Source: Verrucomicrobiota bacterium (GTDB lineage: Bacteria > Verrucomicrobiota > Verrucomicrobiia > Opitutales > Opitutaceae). Taken from it: a stretch of DNA of 64,000 bases. Shown piece by piece: positions 17,360 to 25,099 of the stretch. The notes below the pieces were generated by a model that did no database searches, was not told where the DNA came from, and saw only the letters and a list, made by a program, of their open reading frames with translations. The stretch spans positions 62,001-126,000 of the forward strand of contig JAEYUW010000040.1 in the NCBI GenBank assembly GCA_023432225.1, read 5' to 3'. How positions within the stretch are numbered: the first letter of the stretch is position 1; every line of letters starts with the position of its first letter. A program made the translations under genes and the position numbers.

Positions 17360-18430
17360 CTAAAACGTGTTCCCCGCGCGGTAGTGCGCAATCAGCTCCG
17401 CCGTGCCGGCGGCCATCGTCACGCGCGGATGATAGCCGAGGTCGCGGCGCGCGGCGTCGATTTTGAACCAGTGATCGGTCGCCAGCTCCTTCACCACGAA
17501 ACGCGTGGTCGGCGGCTCGCCCTTCAACGGCAGCACGCGCCACAGAAACTCCAGCACACCCGCCGCGCGATACGCCGTCGCGAGCGATACGTGCTTCGTC
17601 GCCGGCGGTTCGCCGAGTCCGCGCAACAGCTCGTTGATCCAGTCCCAGAGCACGACCGGTTCGCCGTTGGTGATGAAGTAGGCCCGCCCGCGCGCATCGC
17701 CCGCGCCGCTCGGGAAGTCACGTAATACGTGACTTTCCCCGGGATGCCGCGCGGGGGAGAAAGGGTCGAGCGGGGCGAGGGCGTGTTCGGCGAGGAGGTG
17801 GGCGTCGACGACGTTGGTGATGTGCGTGCAATCGACGAGATTGCGGCCGGGACCGATGATCTTCAGGCGGCCGGCGCGCGCGAGCTTCAGGACGCGCGGG
17901 ATGATGTTGCGGTCGCCCGGGCCCCACACGAGGTGCGGACGCAGCGAGACCGTCGCGAGCGTGGCGTCGTTGGCCGCGGCGACGAGGCGCTCGGCGGCGG
18001 CCTTGCTGGTCGGGTAAGCGCACGGCGCCTGCGTGCACAGCGGGGCGGACTCGTCGACACCGGCGAGATCACCGCCGTTGAACACAACGCTCGGCGAACT
18101 CGTGTAGACGAGCCGCGGCACGTGCGCGGCACGGCAGGCGGCGATCACGTGGCGCGTGCCTTCAACGTTCACGCGGAAGAAATCTTCGTCCGGTCCCCAC
18201 ACGCCGACGCGGCCGGCGACGTGAAACACGGTGCCAACGCCCTCCATGCCGCGCGTGAGTGCGGCCGGGTCGTGAAGATCGCCGGATACGATTTGCGCGC
18301 CGAGTTTTTCGAGATCGGGCAGCGGACGCCGCGCGAGCACGCGCACTTCGCGTCCAGCAGCGAGCAGACGCTCGGCGAGTTTGCCGCCGATGAAGCCGCT
18401 GGCGCCGGTGATGAAGACGGGGGCATTCAT
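17360..18430 (-). CDS. oleD: OleD-type NADP-dependent 2-alkyl-3-oxoalkanoate reductase
   Basis: A 356-residue extended SDR. The Rossmann motif is FITGASGFIGGKLAERLL and the active site is YTSSPSV...YPTSKAAAERLV, with Tyr and Lys in YxxxK spacing. OleD-like blocks are GRVGVWGPDEDFFRVNVEGT, LRPHLVWGPGDRNIIPR and RAYFITNGEPV. Next to oleC, this fits the long-chain olefin pathway, where OleD reduces the beta-keto acid made by OleA to the beta-hydroxy acid used by OleC. The start at MNAPVFITG is preferred over an ATG 18 bases upstream. About ten codons near residue 235 come from a palindrome (17712-17740). A general 3-beta-HSD-like epimerase is the alternative. Confidence 0.82.
   Translation of the reverse strand: MNAPVFITGASGFIGGKLAERLLAAGREVRVLARRPLPDLEKLGAQIVSGDLHDPAALTRGMEGVGTVFHVAGRVGVWGPDEDFFRVNVEGTRHVIAACRAAHVPRLVYTSSPSVVFNGGDLAGVDESAPLCTQAPCAYPTSKAAAERLVAAANDATLATVSLRPHLVWGPGDRNIIPRVLKLARAGRLKIIGPGRNLVDCTHITNVVDAHLLAEHALAPLDPFSPARHPGESHVLRDFPSGAGDARGRAYFITNGEPVVLWDWINELLRGLGEPPATKHVSLATAYRAAGVLEFLWRVLPLKGEPPTTRFVVKELATDHWFKIDAARRDLGYHPRVTMAAGTAELIAHYRAGNTF
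17712..17740. repeat. In-frame palindrome within oleD
   Basis: GGGAAGTCACGTAATACGTG continues as ACTTTCCCC; arms AAGTCACGT / ACGTGACTT flank AAT. It shares the ACGTAATACGT core with the palindromes in the rlmD-like gene, while the flanking base pair is changed on both arms (GTCACG / CGTGAC against GTAACG / CGTTAC). It encodes part of a Gly/Ser/His-rich loop that is probably dispensable to the SDR fold. Confidence 0.75.
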
Positions 18431-18533
18431 ACGGCAGACAATGGGCAAAGCAGCACCGCGGCGCGAACGGCGTTGTTGCGCGTGTGCCGACGGCGAAGTG
18501 GTAACGTAAGTCCGGCCACGTTGTCGTCGCGCA

Positions 18534-18608
18534 GGTGGAGCGCGTTGACCTCAACGCGCTTTCTGCGCGCGAGAACTGAACAGCGCGTTGAGGTCAACGC
18601 GCTCCACC
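18534..18608. repeat. GGAG-headed paired-hairpin element between oleC and oleD
   Basis: GGTGGAGCGCGTTGA CC TCAACGCGCT, a 21-base spacer, then AGCGCGTTGA GG TCAACGCGCTCCACC. The outer arms are perfectly inverted over 27 bases, and each half is itself a hairpin, with loops CC and GG. It ends 21 bases before the oleC stop codon position. The rest of the 199-base gap shows no gene. Confidence 0.85.
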
Positions 18609-18629
18609 TCAGATCGAGGCGAGAGGCGT

Positions 18630-20402
18630 TCATCGTTTCAGCGCCGAGGCGGGCACGTCGCGTTTGTCGAGTTCGTAGCCGGTGTGATTGCCGGCCCATT
18701 TGGCGAGCGTGAGGCGGTGGATTTTCGCGTTGTGGCGAACGTCGACGGGAAAACCCGGATGCAGGAACGCGAGGCGAATGCGATCGGTGTGCGGACGGCC
18801 GACGGCGAGCGCGCGGAGTTCGCGCACGAGTTTGCGGCGCAACGAGGGCGTGGCGACGACCTCGCGCGACATCGGCTCCGCGACGATCGCGGGGCGCTGT
18901 TCGCCACGCGGCCCGAGGCCGATGAGCGCCGTGCGGCGCACGTCGGGGTGCTGGTTGAAGATCGGCTCGACCTGATCGGGGAAGAGCATGCCGTCGCGCA
19001 TCTCGACGCGCTCGGCCTTGCGACCGACGAACCACAGACGGCCGTGCGTGTCGAGGTAGCCGGCGTCGCCCATGCGATGCCAAACCGGCGCGGCGGACGC
19101 GCCGGAAACGCCAAAATCCAAGCGTCCAAATTCCAAATTGGCAGTGCCACCGTGGTTTTGGTCTTTGGGATTTGGCGTTTGGATTTTCGCAAGTGCAGTG
19201 GCCTCGGGGAGTGCGTCGTAAAGCTTCGTGACGACCGGACCGCGCACGATGATTTCGCCGATCACGCCGGGGGGCAGTTCGCGCGCGTCGGCGAGCGTGG
19301 CGATCGGGTCGTCGGTGAGCGCGATGATCTTCACCTCGATCTCATGCACCGGCCGGCCGATGCAGGTGCCTTCGCCGGCGAGCGACGCGATGCTCGTCTC
19401 GCGCAGCACTTCCGCCGCGGCGATGGAGGCGATCGGCAGCGATTCGGTCGCGCCGTAAGGGCTGTGCGCCGTGCCGTTGGGCAGCAGCGATTGCACGTCG
19501 GCGAACAGGTCCGGCGGCACCGGCGCGCCGGCCATGAGCACGCGCTTCATCGTCGGCAACGTGACACCGGAAGCCTTGGCGTGCGCGGCGATCTTGCGCC
19601 AGAGCGTGGGCGAGCCGAAGGAGTTGGTGACGTTTTCCTGCTGGATGGCTTGGAGAATTTTCGCGGGATCGACGGTCGCGGGACGCGATGGGTCGATCTC
19701 GGGCACGATGGTCGTCATGCCGAGCGCGGGATTGAAGAGCGCGAAGATCGGCAACATCGGCAGATCGACCTCGCCCGGCTGGATGCCATAGGTGTCGCGC
19801 ACGAGCCGCACCTGCGCGTCGAACATGCCGTGTTCGTAGCAAACGCCTTTCGGCGCGCCGGTGGAGCCGCTGGTGAAGAGAATCGCCGCGAGGTCGGTCG
19901 CGGCCGTCGCGGCAATTTCAGATTGAGGATTTGAAATTTGAGCGCCCGAAGAGCGCCGCGCGGTGGCGGAGCCGCTGACCCAGACGCGGATCTTGATCGA
20001 AGCGAAGGCCGCGCGGAAAACGTGGCTGAAGACCTGCGCGAGCGGGATGCCGAGGAGGACGCGCGGGCGCGAGCGGGCCACGCAGGCGAGGAAACTTTCG
20101 CGGCCCATGCCGGGATCGATGATCACGGGCACGGCGCCGAGCTTGAAGAGGGCGAAGGCGGCCGCGATCAACGGCAGGCCTTGGCGAACCATCACGAGCA
20201 CGCGATCGCCACGCTGCACGCCTTTCGCCGCGAGATGCGCGACCCAGGCGTCGACTTCGGCGTCGAGTTCGCGGAAGGAGAGCGTGAGGTAATCGATGCG
20301 GCCGTCGCCGGTGCGACCGCGCGGGATTTTCACCGCAGGATGGTCCGGCTGGCGCGCGGCCATCAGCGGCAGGTGGCGGGCGATGTTGGCAGAGTCGGTC
20401 AT
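18630..20402 (-). CDS. oleC: OleC-type beta-lactone synthetase (AMP-dependent ligase family)
   Basis: A 590-residue ANL-superfamily enzyme. The P-loop is LFTSGSTGAPKGV, the adenylate motif is YGATESLPIAS, and the C-terminal hinge region is HRMGDAGYLDTHGRLWFVGR. The overall pattern, with PVIIDPGMG and FALFNPALGMTTIVPEID, matches OleC, which turns a beta-hydroxy acid into a beta-lactone that OleB then decarboxylates to an olefin. Neighbouring oleD on the same strand supports this, but no oleA or oleB lies in the window. Two in-frame repeat-derived stretches interrupt it: one near residues 155-163 (SNPQSEI) and one near 405-430, just before the hinge (KIQTPNPKDQNHGG). Both appear tolerated at loop positions. 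Confidence 0.85.
   Translation of the reverse strand: MTDSANIARHLPLMAARQPDHPAVKIPRGRTGDGRIDYLTLSFRELDAEVDAWVAHLAAKGVQRGDRVLVMVRQGLPLIAAAFALFKLGAVPVIIDPGMGRESFLACVARSRPRVLLGIPLAQVFSHVFRAAFASIKIRVWVSGSATARRSSGAQISNPQSEIAATAATDLAAILFTSGSTGAPKGVCYEHGMFDAQVRLVRDTYGIQPGEVDLPMLPIFALFNPALGMTTIVPEIDPSRPATVDPAKILQAIQQENVTNSFGSPTLWRKIAAHAKASGVTLPTMKRVLMAGAPVPPDLFADVQSLLPNGTAHSPYGATESLPIASIAAAEVLRETSIASLAGEGTCIGRPVHEIEVKIIALTDDPIATLADARELPPGVIGEIIVRGPVVTKLYDALPEATALAKIQTPNPKDQNHGGTANLEFGRLDFGVSGASAAPVWHRMGDAGYLDTHGRLWFVGRKAERVEMRDGMLFPDQVEPIFNQHPDVRRTALIGLGPRGEQRPAIVAEPMSREVVATPSLRRKLVRELRALAVGRPHTDRIRLAFLHPGFPVDVRHNAKIHRLTLAKWAGNHTGYELDKRDVPASALKR
19113..19190. repeat. In-frame CCAAAT/ATTTGG inverted repeat in oleC (hinge-proximal)
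   Basis: Left arm AAAATCCAAGCGTCCAAATT and right arm TTTGGCGTTTGGATTTT form an imperfect inverted repeat around a GC-rich centre. It is read in frame and inserts about 25 residues between AKI and WHRMGD, blocks that I expect to be nearly contiguous in other OleC proteins. Confidence 0.7.
19913..19940. repeat. Short AT-rich in-frame repeat in oleC
   Basis: CAATTTCAGATTGAGGATTT then GAAATTTG: arms AATTTCA / TGAAATT enclose GATTGAGGATT. It is read in frame as SNPQSEI just ahead of the P-loop region. It resembles the EIRNPKSEIQN words in the rlmD-like gene and is far more AT-rich than the flanking coding DNA. Confidence 0.65.
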
Positions 20403-20420
20403 CTGGTCGCCGCGGGAGAT

Positions 20421-20620
20421 CGGCGGTCACAGACCGCCGCTACACGAGAAAAAGCCTGGCGGGCCTCGCCTTGGGTGCGGCCTCGCTCGCGAACGGCGCA
20501 TGCGCCGCGTTCGCACGCCAGGCTCGACGCTAGGTCGAGCCCTACATTTCCCGCTACAATGCTCACCTCTGTGCAGGTGATGCGCCAGTCGCGGCGCGCC
20601 CGGCGGTCGCGCCCTACCCG
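20421..20620. repeat. Cluster of hairpin half-elements between rnd and oleC
   Basis: Four units fill most of the 258-base gap. (1) GGCGGTC ACA GACCGCC followed by GCTACA (20421-20444). (2) AGCCTGGCG...CGCCAGGCT enclosing GCGAACGGCGCATGCGCCGC. (3) GGCTCGAC...GTCGAGCC followed by CTACA (20521-20546). (4) GGCGCG...CGCGCC followed by CTAC. Units 1, 3 and 4 end in the GTAG-complement tail expected of right-hand halves of paired elements, with no matching left halves. No gene is visible. Confidence 0.7.
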
Positions 20621-20660
20621 CGCTGCCGCGCGAAATTGCAGTCGCATCGGCATTCCGGAC

Positions 20661-21773
20661 TCAGCTCTGCCAAGCGGGCTCGGATTTCAGGAGCTGCGCC
20701 TGCCAGGGAAGCAGCACCGCGTCGATTGTCTCGGGGGCACGCGCGATTTGCACGAGCTGGGAGCGCGTCGCGATCATCGTCGGATCGAGATTCAGCGTGC
20801 GGGCGAGGCGGTCGCGGTCGGTTTTGATGCGGTCCTGGCGCGTGAGTTCCTCCGGCGTGAGCGGCGCGAACTCGCGGCGGCGCTCGCGGCGCGGGAGCGA
20901 GCGCGGATCGGTGGCGTAACCGTGGCGCACGGCTTCGGCGAGACTAGGGAACAGACGATCGTGACGGCGGCCGAGGTGGACTTCGAGTGCCTTGGCGACG
21001 GGCGCGCCGTCGTCGGCGGCGCGGACGATGCGCATGAGCATTTCGTTGCCGGTGACTTTGAAGGGGGGCGTGTCGAGCTTCTCGGCCCAGCGCTCACGCC
21101 AGTGCCAGAGCTGGTAAAGCACAGCGAGTCCACGCCCGCTGAGTTTTTCGGAGCCGCCGATGCGCCAGGAATTCTCGTCGGGGCCGGCGAAGCCTTCACC
21201 GGCGACGTCGATCTGCCACTGACATTTCTGCTTCTGCCACTCGACGCGACCGAGCGCGGCGAGCTGTTCGGTGAGCTTGTCGCGCAGCGAGGGCAGCAAG
21301 TGCACGTCCATCGCGGCGTAGTCGAGCATGTCGCGATCGAGCGGTCGCTGCGACCAGTTGGCCTTCTGGTGATCCTTGTCGAGTTTGACGCCGAAATGCT
21401 GCTCGAGGAGCGCGGCGAGGCCGAAGCGCGGGATGTTGAGCAGTTGCGCGGCGAACATCGTGTCGAACAGGCTGCGCGGCCGGAAATCGCAGAGTCCGCG
21501 CAGCAGGCGCAGGTCGTAATCGCTGCCGTGCATCACGAGGTGCTTCTGCGCGAGGCGCTGCCAGAGCGGCTCGAGCGGGAGCTCGGCGAGGAGGTCGACG
21601 AGGAAGATCTCGCCGTCGGCGCGGATCTGCAGGAGGCAGACTCGCGTGCGGTAGCGGAAGAGGTTGTCGGCCTCGGTATCGAGGGCAATTTCGTCGACGC
21701 GATCGAGGGCTGCGTAGAGCGGCGCGAGTTGGTCGGCTTGATCGAGGAGGCGGTAGTGCGGAACGGTTTGCAC
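20661..21773 (-). CDS. rnd: Ribonuclease D
   Basis: A 370-residue 3'-to-5' exoribonuclease. The DEDDy core is visible: DTEADN (Exo I, about residue 32), HGSDYDLRLL (Exo II) and DYAAMDVHLL (Exo III, Tyr at the expected position). A helical HRDC region follows, from about 210 onward. The enzyme trims tRNA and other stable RNA 3' ends using two metal ions. The start is a GTG 12 bases after the stop of the histone-deacetylase-like gene, so the two are probably co-transcribed. Length matches E. coli RNase D (375). Confidence 0.92.
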   Translation of the reverse strand: MQTVPHYRLLDQADQLAPLYAALDRVDEIALDTEADNLFRYRTRVCLLQIRADGEIFLVDLLAELPLEPLWQRLAQKHLVMHGSDYDLRLLRGLCDFRPRSLFDTMFAAQLLNIPRFGLAALLEQHFGVKLDKDHQKANWSQRPLDRDMLDYAAMDVHLLPSLRDKLTEQLAALGRVEWQKQKCQWQIDVAGEGFAGPDENSWRIGGSEKLSGRGLAVLYQLWHWRERWAEKLDTPPFKVTGNEMLMRIVRAADDGAPVAKALEVHLGRRHDRLFPSLAEAVRHGYATDPRSLPRRERRREFAPLTPEELTRQDRIKTDRDRLARTLNLDPTMIATRSQLVQIARAPETIDAVLLPWQAQLLKSEPAWQS

Positions 21774-21785
21774 GCGGCGGAAAAA

Positions 21786-22640
21786 TCACTGGTCCCAGGC
21801 GGAGAGAAAGGCGTCGATGAGTTGCGGGAGTTGCTCGCTGTAGCCGCCCTCGAGGATGCCGGCGGTGGGCAGGCCGCATTGGCGCACCCAGCGGCCGAGT
21901 TCGGCGAAGTCCTCCGGCGCGAGCGTCATCTCCGTGATCGGGTCGCCTTCGAACGCATCGAAACCGGCGGACACGAGGACGAGGTCGGGCTTGAAGCTCA
22001 GCACCGCTTCCCACGAGCGCGCGAGTTCCGCCACGTGGAATTCGCGGGGCGTGTGCGGCTTCACGGGGAAATTGCGGCAGTTCACGGTCGAGCGCGTGCC
22101 CGTGCCGGGATAGCCGGGGATTTGGTGCACGGAGGCGAAGAACGTGCCGGGCTTGCCCTCGAGAATGTCCTCGGTGCCGTTGCCGTGGTGCGCGTCGAAA
22201 TCCCACACGGCGACACGCACGCCGCGATTGGCCTGCGCTTCGAGCGCGGCGACAGCGACCTGATTCAGGTAACAAAAGCCCATCGCCTGGTTGCGCGTGC
22301 AGTGGTGGCCGGGCGGGCGCATCAGCGCGAAAGCCTTCTGGCCGGCGAGCGCGGCAGCGGACGCATCGAGCGCCGCGGCGACGGAGCGGCGCGCGTGTTG
22401 CGCGATGTCGGGGAAGTGCGGCGTGTCCTCGTCGATGTCGCCGGGCTGCTCGATGCGTTTGAGCAGCGTCTCGGAGTGCGCGCGGAGGAGCGCGGCTTCG
22501 TCAAAAGTTCCGGGCAAGCGCCATTCCCAAGCGGGATGAGCGCTTTGCAGGTGCGGGACGGTGCGAGTGATGCGCGCGGGCTGTTCGGGCCGCATATGCG
22601 AGCCATAGCCAACGCAGGATGAGTCGTGAAAAAGTATCAT
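21786..22640 (-). CDS. Histone deacetylase-family amidohydrolase
   Basis: A 284-residue arginase/deacetylase-fold enzyme. The HDAC active site is present: RPPGHHCTRNQAMGFCYLN (tandem His), WDFDAHHGNGTEDI (Zn Asp and His) and LVSAGFDAFEGDP (Zn Asp). Bacterial members remove acetyl or other acyl groups from lysine or polyamines, but the substrate cannot be read from sequence. The N-terminus begins directly at the fold (MILFHDSSCVGYGSHM). Its stop lies 12 bases before rnd, and the gene follows a glycerophosphodiesterase gene on the same strand after 43 bases, so all three may form one transcript. Confidence 0.9.
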   Translation of the reverse strand: MILFHDSSCVGYGSHMRPEQPARITRTVPHLQSAHPAWEWRLPGTFDEAALLRAHSETLLKRIEQPGDIDEDTPHFPDIAQHARRSVAAALDASAAALAGQKAFALMRPPGHHCTRNQAMGFCYLNQVAVAALEAQANRGVRVAVWDFDAHHGNGTEDILEGKPGTFFASVHQIPGYPGTGTRSTVNCRNFPVKPHTPREFHVAELARSWEAVLSFKPDLVLVSAGFDAFEGDPITEMTLAPEDFAELGRWVRQCGLPTAGILEGGYSEQLPQLIDAFLSAWDQ

Positions 22641-22683
22641 TAACTGTGTCCGCCTACGGACGGAAAGGAGCCGAACAGAAAAC

Positions 22684-23382
22684 CTAAACGACCCGGCGCA
22701 GCAAGGCCGGATTGTCCCCCAGCAGGCCAGCCACGCCCCAGCCGGCGAGGCGGCGGGCGGCGCGAGCGTCGTTCACCGTCCAAGTCCACACCGCAAAACC
22801 GCGGGAAGTTATCCCGCGCAGCCACGCCGCGGAGCGGATTGCGCGGTGATTCACACTGAGACCGGCCGCATCGCAAGAGGCCAGCTGGCGCGCGAGCGCG
22901 GCGGGCGATGCGCGACCTTCGGAGATCAACATGCGCGGAATCGCGGGCGCCAGTTCGCGAGCGACGCGCACGATCTCGACCGAAAACGAAGCGAGAATCA
23001 CGGCATCGGCCGCCCGCGCCGCACGCACGGCGCGCACGATGGGCGCGACCGGCACACCGGCTTTGATTTCGATCTGCACCACGCAACGGTCGCGCGTGAG
23101 CCGCAGGACGTCGACCAACCGCGGAATCGGCGCAACGCCGCGCACGCGCAATTTTTGCAGCTCACGCCAGGTGCGGGCGGCGAGTGGACCGCGCTCGCCG
23201 GTCAGGCGCTGCAGCTCGTCGTCGTGAAAGACCACCGCGACACCGTCGCGCGTGACATGCACGTCGAGCTCGATGCCATCGACCTTCAGCGCCAGCGCGC
23301 GACGGAAGGCGACGAGCGTGTTTTCCGGCTGCTCGGCGGAGGCGCCGCGATGGGCGATGATCAGGGGACGAAGAGTAGCCAC
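22684..23382 (-). CDS. Glycerophosphodiester phosphodiesterase
   Basis: A 232-residue GDPD TIM-barrel enzyme. The catalytic and metal residues are visible in IIAHRGASAEQPENT, GIELDVHVTRDGVAVVFHDD and QIEIKAG; near the end are FAVWTWTVND and GDNPALL. It hydrolyses glycerophosphodiesters to glycerol-3-phosphate and an alcohol. The GTG at 23382 (MATLRPLIIAHRG) is chosen because everything upstream in frame is repeat sequence (FFVFFVAT, from the CACAAAG family). No signal peptide is present, which implies a cytoplasmic enzyme. It is divergent from queC across a 262-base repeat-filled gap. Confidence 0.88.
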   Translation of the reverse strand: MATLRPLIIAHRGASAEQPENTLVAFRRALALKVDGIELDVHVTRDGVAVVFHDDELQRLTGERGPLAARTWRELQKLRVRGVAPIPRLVDVLRLTRDRCVVQIEIKAGVPVAPIVRAVRAARAADAVILASFSVEIVRVARELAPAIPRMLISEGRASPAALARQLASCDAAGLSVNHRAIRSAAWLRGITSRGFAVWTWTVNDARAARRLAGWGVAGLLGDNPALLRRVV

Positions 23383-23636
23383 GAAAAACACAAAGAACGC
23401 AAAAAGCGGAGGAGGCAACGCGTGGCGCGGAGAGGAGCGCTGGCGGGTGGAGGGCGCGGATGGAACGCGGCGCCTTCTTCGTTCGCGTTTGGGTTTAGGG
23501 CCCTGCGCGGCGATGACTGCCGGCGAATTCTGCGCAGGCCGCGGTCGCGGCTGAGGCCTCACGCAAGGTGAGGCCCGACAACTGGCGTTTGGAGGCGCAG
23601 TTTGTCTTTGAGCTTTCTGCGCTTTTTGTGGCCAAC
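23379..23636. repeat. Long CACAAAG/CTTTGTG inverted repeat between GDPD gene and queC
   Basis: Left arm GCCACGAAAAACACAAAGAA then CGCAAAAAGCG; right arm TTTGTCTTTGAGCTTTCTGC then GCTTTTTGTGGCC. The arms are about 190 bases apart and imperfectly inverted. Near the right arm lies GGCCTCAC GCAAG GTGAGGCC. The whole gap between the divergent genes is occupied by this repeat, so any promoters must lie within or beside it. Confidence 0.7.
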
Positions 23637-23644
23637 TGCTCCGT

Positions 23645-24391
23645 ATGAAAGTCGTCGTGCTCTGCTCCGGCGGGATGGATTCCGTGACTGCGCTTCATTG
23701 GGCGCGGCGGGAGCACGACGTGCGCGCGGTGCTGAGTTTCGATTACGGCGCGAAGCACAACGCGCGCGAGTTGCCCTTCGCGGCGGCGCACGCGCGGACG
23801 ATCGGCGTGCGGCACGAGGTGGTGCCGCTGGCGTTCATCGGCGAGCATTTCACGTCGGACCTGCTGCAGAGCGGCGGCGACATTCCCGAAGGCCATTACG
23901 CGGACGAAAACATGAAGCGCACCGTCGTGCCGTTCCGCAACGGCATCATGCTCGCGATCGCGGGCGGCTTTGCGGAAAGCGTCGGCGCGGAGGGACTCGT
24001 GATCGCGGCGCATGGCGGCGACCACGCCATCTACCCGGATTGTCGCGAGGATTTCATGCGCGCGATGGGTGACGCGCTGCGGCTCGGCACGTATGCAGGC
24101 ATCCAGCTGTTGCGGCCGTTCATTGCGTTGAACAAAGGCCAGATCGCTGCCGAAGGGGCACGACTCGGCGTGGACTTCGCGCAAACGTGGTCGTGCTACA
24201 AGGGCGGCGACGTCCACTGCGGCAAATGCGGCACGTGCGTCGAACGGCGTGAGGCCTTTCAGCAGGCGGGGCTGGTCGATCCCACGACCTACGCGGCCAC
24301 GCCGCCGCTGCCGAGCGCTCCGCGCAGCGATCAGCTGTCAGCTTTCAGCGATCAGCCAAGCCCAAGCCACCACCCGAAAACTGACGGCTGA
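23645..24391 (+). CDS. queC: 7-cyano-7-deazaguanine synthase
   Basis: A 248-residue ATP-dependent enzyme converting 7-carboxy-7-deazaguanine to preQ0 for queuosine. The PP-loop is CSGGMDS (residues 7-13). The zinc-binding cysteines are in SCYKGGDVHCGKCGTC near residue 195, and the core blocks include YPDCREDFMRAM. The last ~22 residues (SDQLSAFSDQPSP...) are encoded by a GATCAGC-type repeat, and the TGA stop lies in the right arm of that repeat, so the native C-terminus has been replaced or extended. queE follows 15 bases later. queD and queF are not in the window. Confidence 0.94.
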   Translation: MKVVVLCSGGMDSVTALHWARREHDVRAVLSFDYGAKHNARELPFAAAHARTIGVRHEVVPLAFIGEHFTSDLLQSGGDIPEGHYADENMKRTVVPFRNGIMLAIAGGFAESVGAEGLVIAAHGGDHAIYPDCREDFMRAMGDALRLGTYAGIQLLRPFIALNKGQIAAEGARLGVDFAQTWSCYKGGDVHCGKCGTCVERREAFQQAGLVDPTTYAATPPLPSAPRSDQLSAFSDQPSPSHHPKTDG

Positions 24392-24396
24392 AAGCT
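24326..24396. repeat. Repeat forming the queC 3' end and stop codon
   Basis: GCAGCGATCAGCTGTCAGCT then TTCAGCGATCAGCC; after about 25 bases CTGACGGCTGAAAGCT. Arms AGCTTTCAG (24341-24349) and CTGAAAGCT (24388-24396) are inverted. The right arm contains the queC stop codon (24389-24391). Confidence 0.7.
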
Positions 24397-24406
24397 CCCT
24401 GCTGCC

Positions 24407-25099
24407 ATGCTGATTTCGGAAATCTTTCACTCAATCCAGGGCGAGGGCGAACTCGTCGGCGTGCCGTCGGTGTTCGTGCGCACGAGCGGCTGCAACCTGC
24501 GCTGCAACTGGTGTGACACGCCCTACGCATCGTGGTCGCCCGAGGGGACGCCGATGAGCGTCGACGAGATCGTCGCGGCCGTGCGCGCGTATCCGGCCAA
24601 GCATGTGGTGCTGACCGGAGGCGAGCCGATGATCGCACCGGAGATTCACGAACTGGCGTTTCAACTCAAAGAGCGCGGCTACCATATCACGATCGAGACG
24701 GCCGCCACCGTGCCGCCGCGCGGCATCGCCTGCGATCTCGCCTCCCTGAGCCCGAAGCTCGCGCACTCCGCGCCCGACGCGCGGCTCGACGACACGTGGC
24801 GCCGCAAGCACGAGTCGCTCCGCCGCCAGCCGGAGGTCATCGCCGCGTGGATCGCGGCGGGCGATTACCAATTAAAGTTCGTCGTCAGCTCCGAAGCGGA
24901 TGTGGCCGAGATCGAGGAATTGTTGCGCGACACGCTGTGTCTGGTGCCGCCGCATAAAGTGCTGCTCATGCCCGAGGGCACGACACTCGAGACGCTGCGC
25001 GCGCGCGCTGGCTGGCTGAGCGAACTCTGCAAGGCGCGCGGCTATCGCTACGCACATCGGCTGCACGTCGAGCTCTACGGCAACAAGCGCGGCACCTGA
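24407..25099 (+). CDS. queE: 7-carboxy-7-deazaguanine synthase (radical SAM)
   Basis: A 230-residue radical SAM enzyme making the deazaguanine ring from 6-carboxytetrahydropterin. The cluster cysteines are C29, C33 and C36 (TSGCNLRCNWCDTPY, CX3CX2C). The N-terminal substrate motif is EIFHSIQGEGELVGVPSVFV and the SAM-binding motif is VVLTGGEPMIAPEI. It is co-oriented with queC, 15 bases downstream, so the two steps from carboxy-deazaguanine to preQ0 are encoded together. Its stop abuts the stop of the convergent ExoD gene with no spacer, leaving no room for a separate terminator. Confidence 0.94.
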   Translation: MLISEIFHSIQGEGELVGVPSVFVRTSGCNLRCNWCDTPYASWSPEGTPMSVDEIVAAVRAYPAKHVVLTGGEPMIAPEIHELAFQLKERGYHITIETAATVPPRGIACDLASLSPKLAHSAPDARLDDTWRRKHESLRRQPEVIAAWIAAGDYQLKFVVSSEADVAEIEELLRDTLCLVPPHKVLLMPEGTTLETLRARAGWLSELCKARGYRYAHRLHVELYGNKRGT

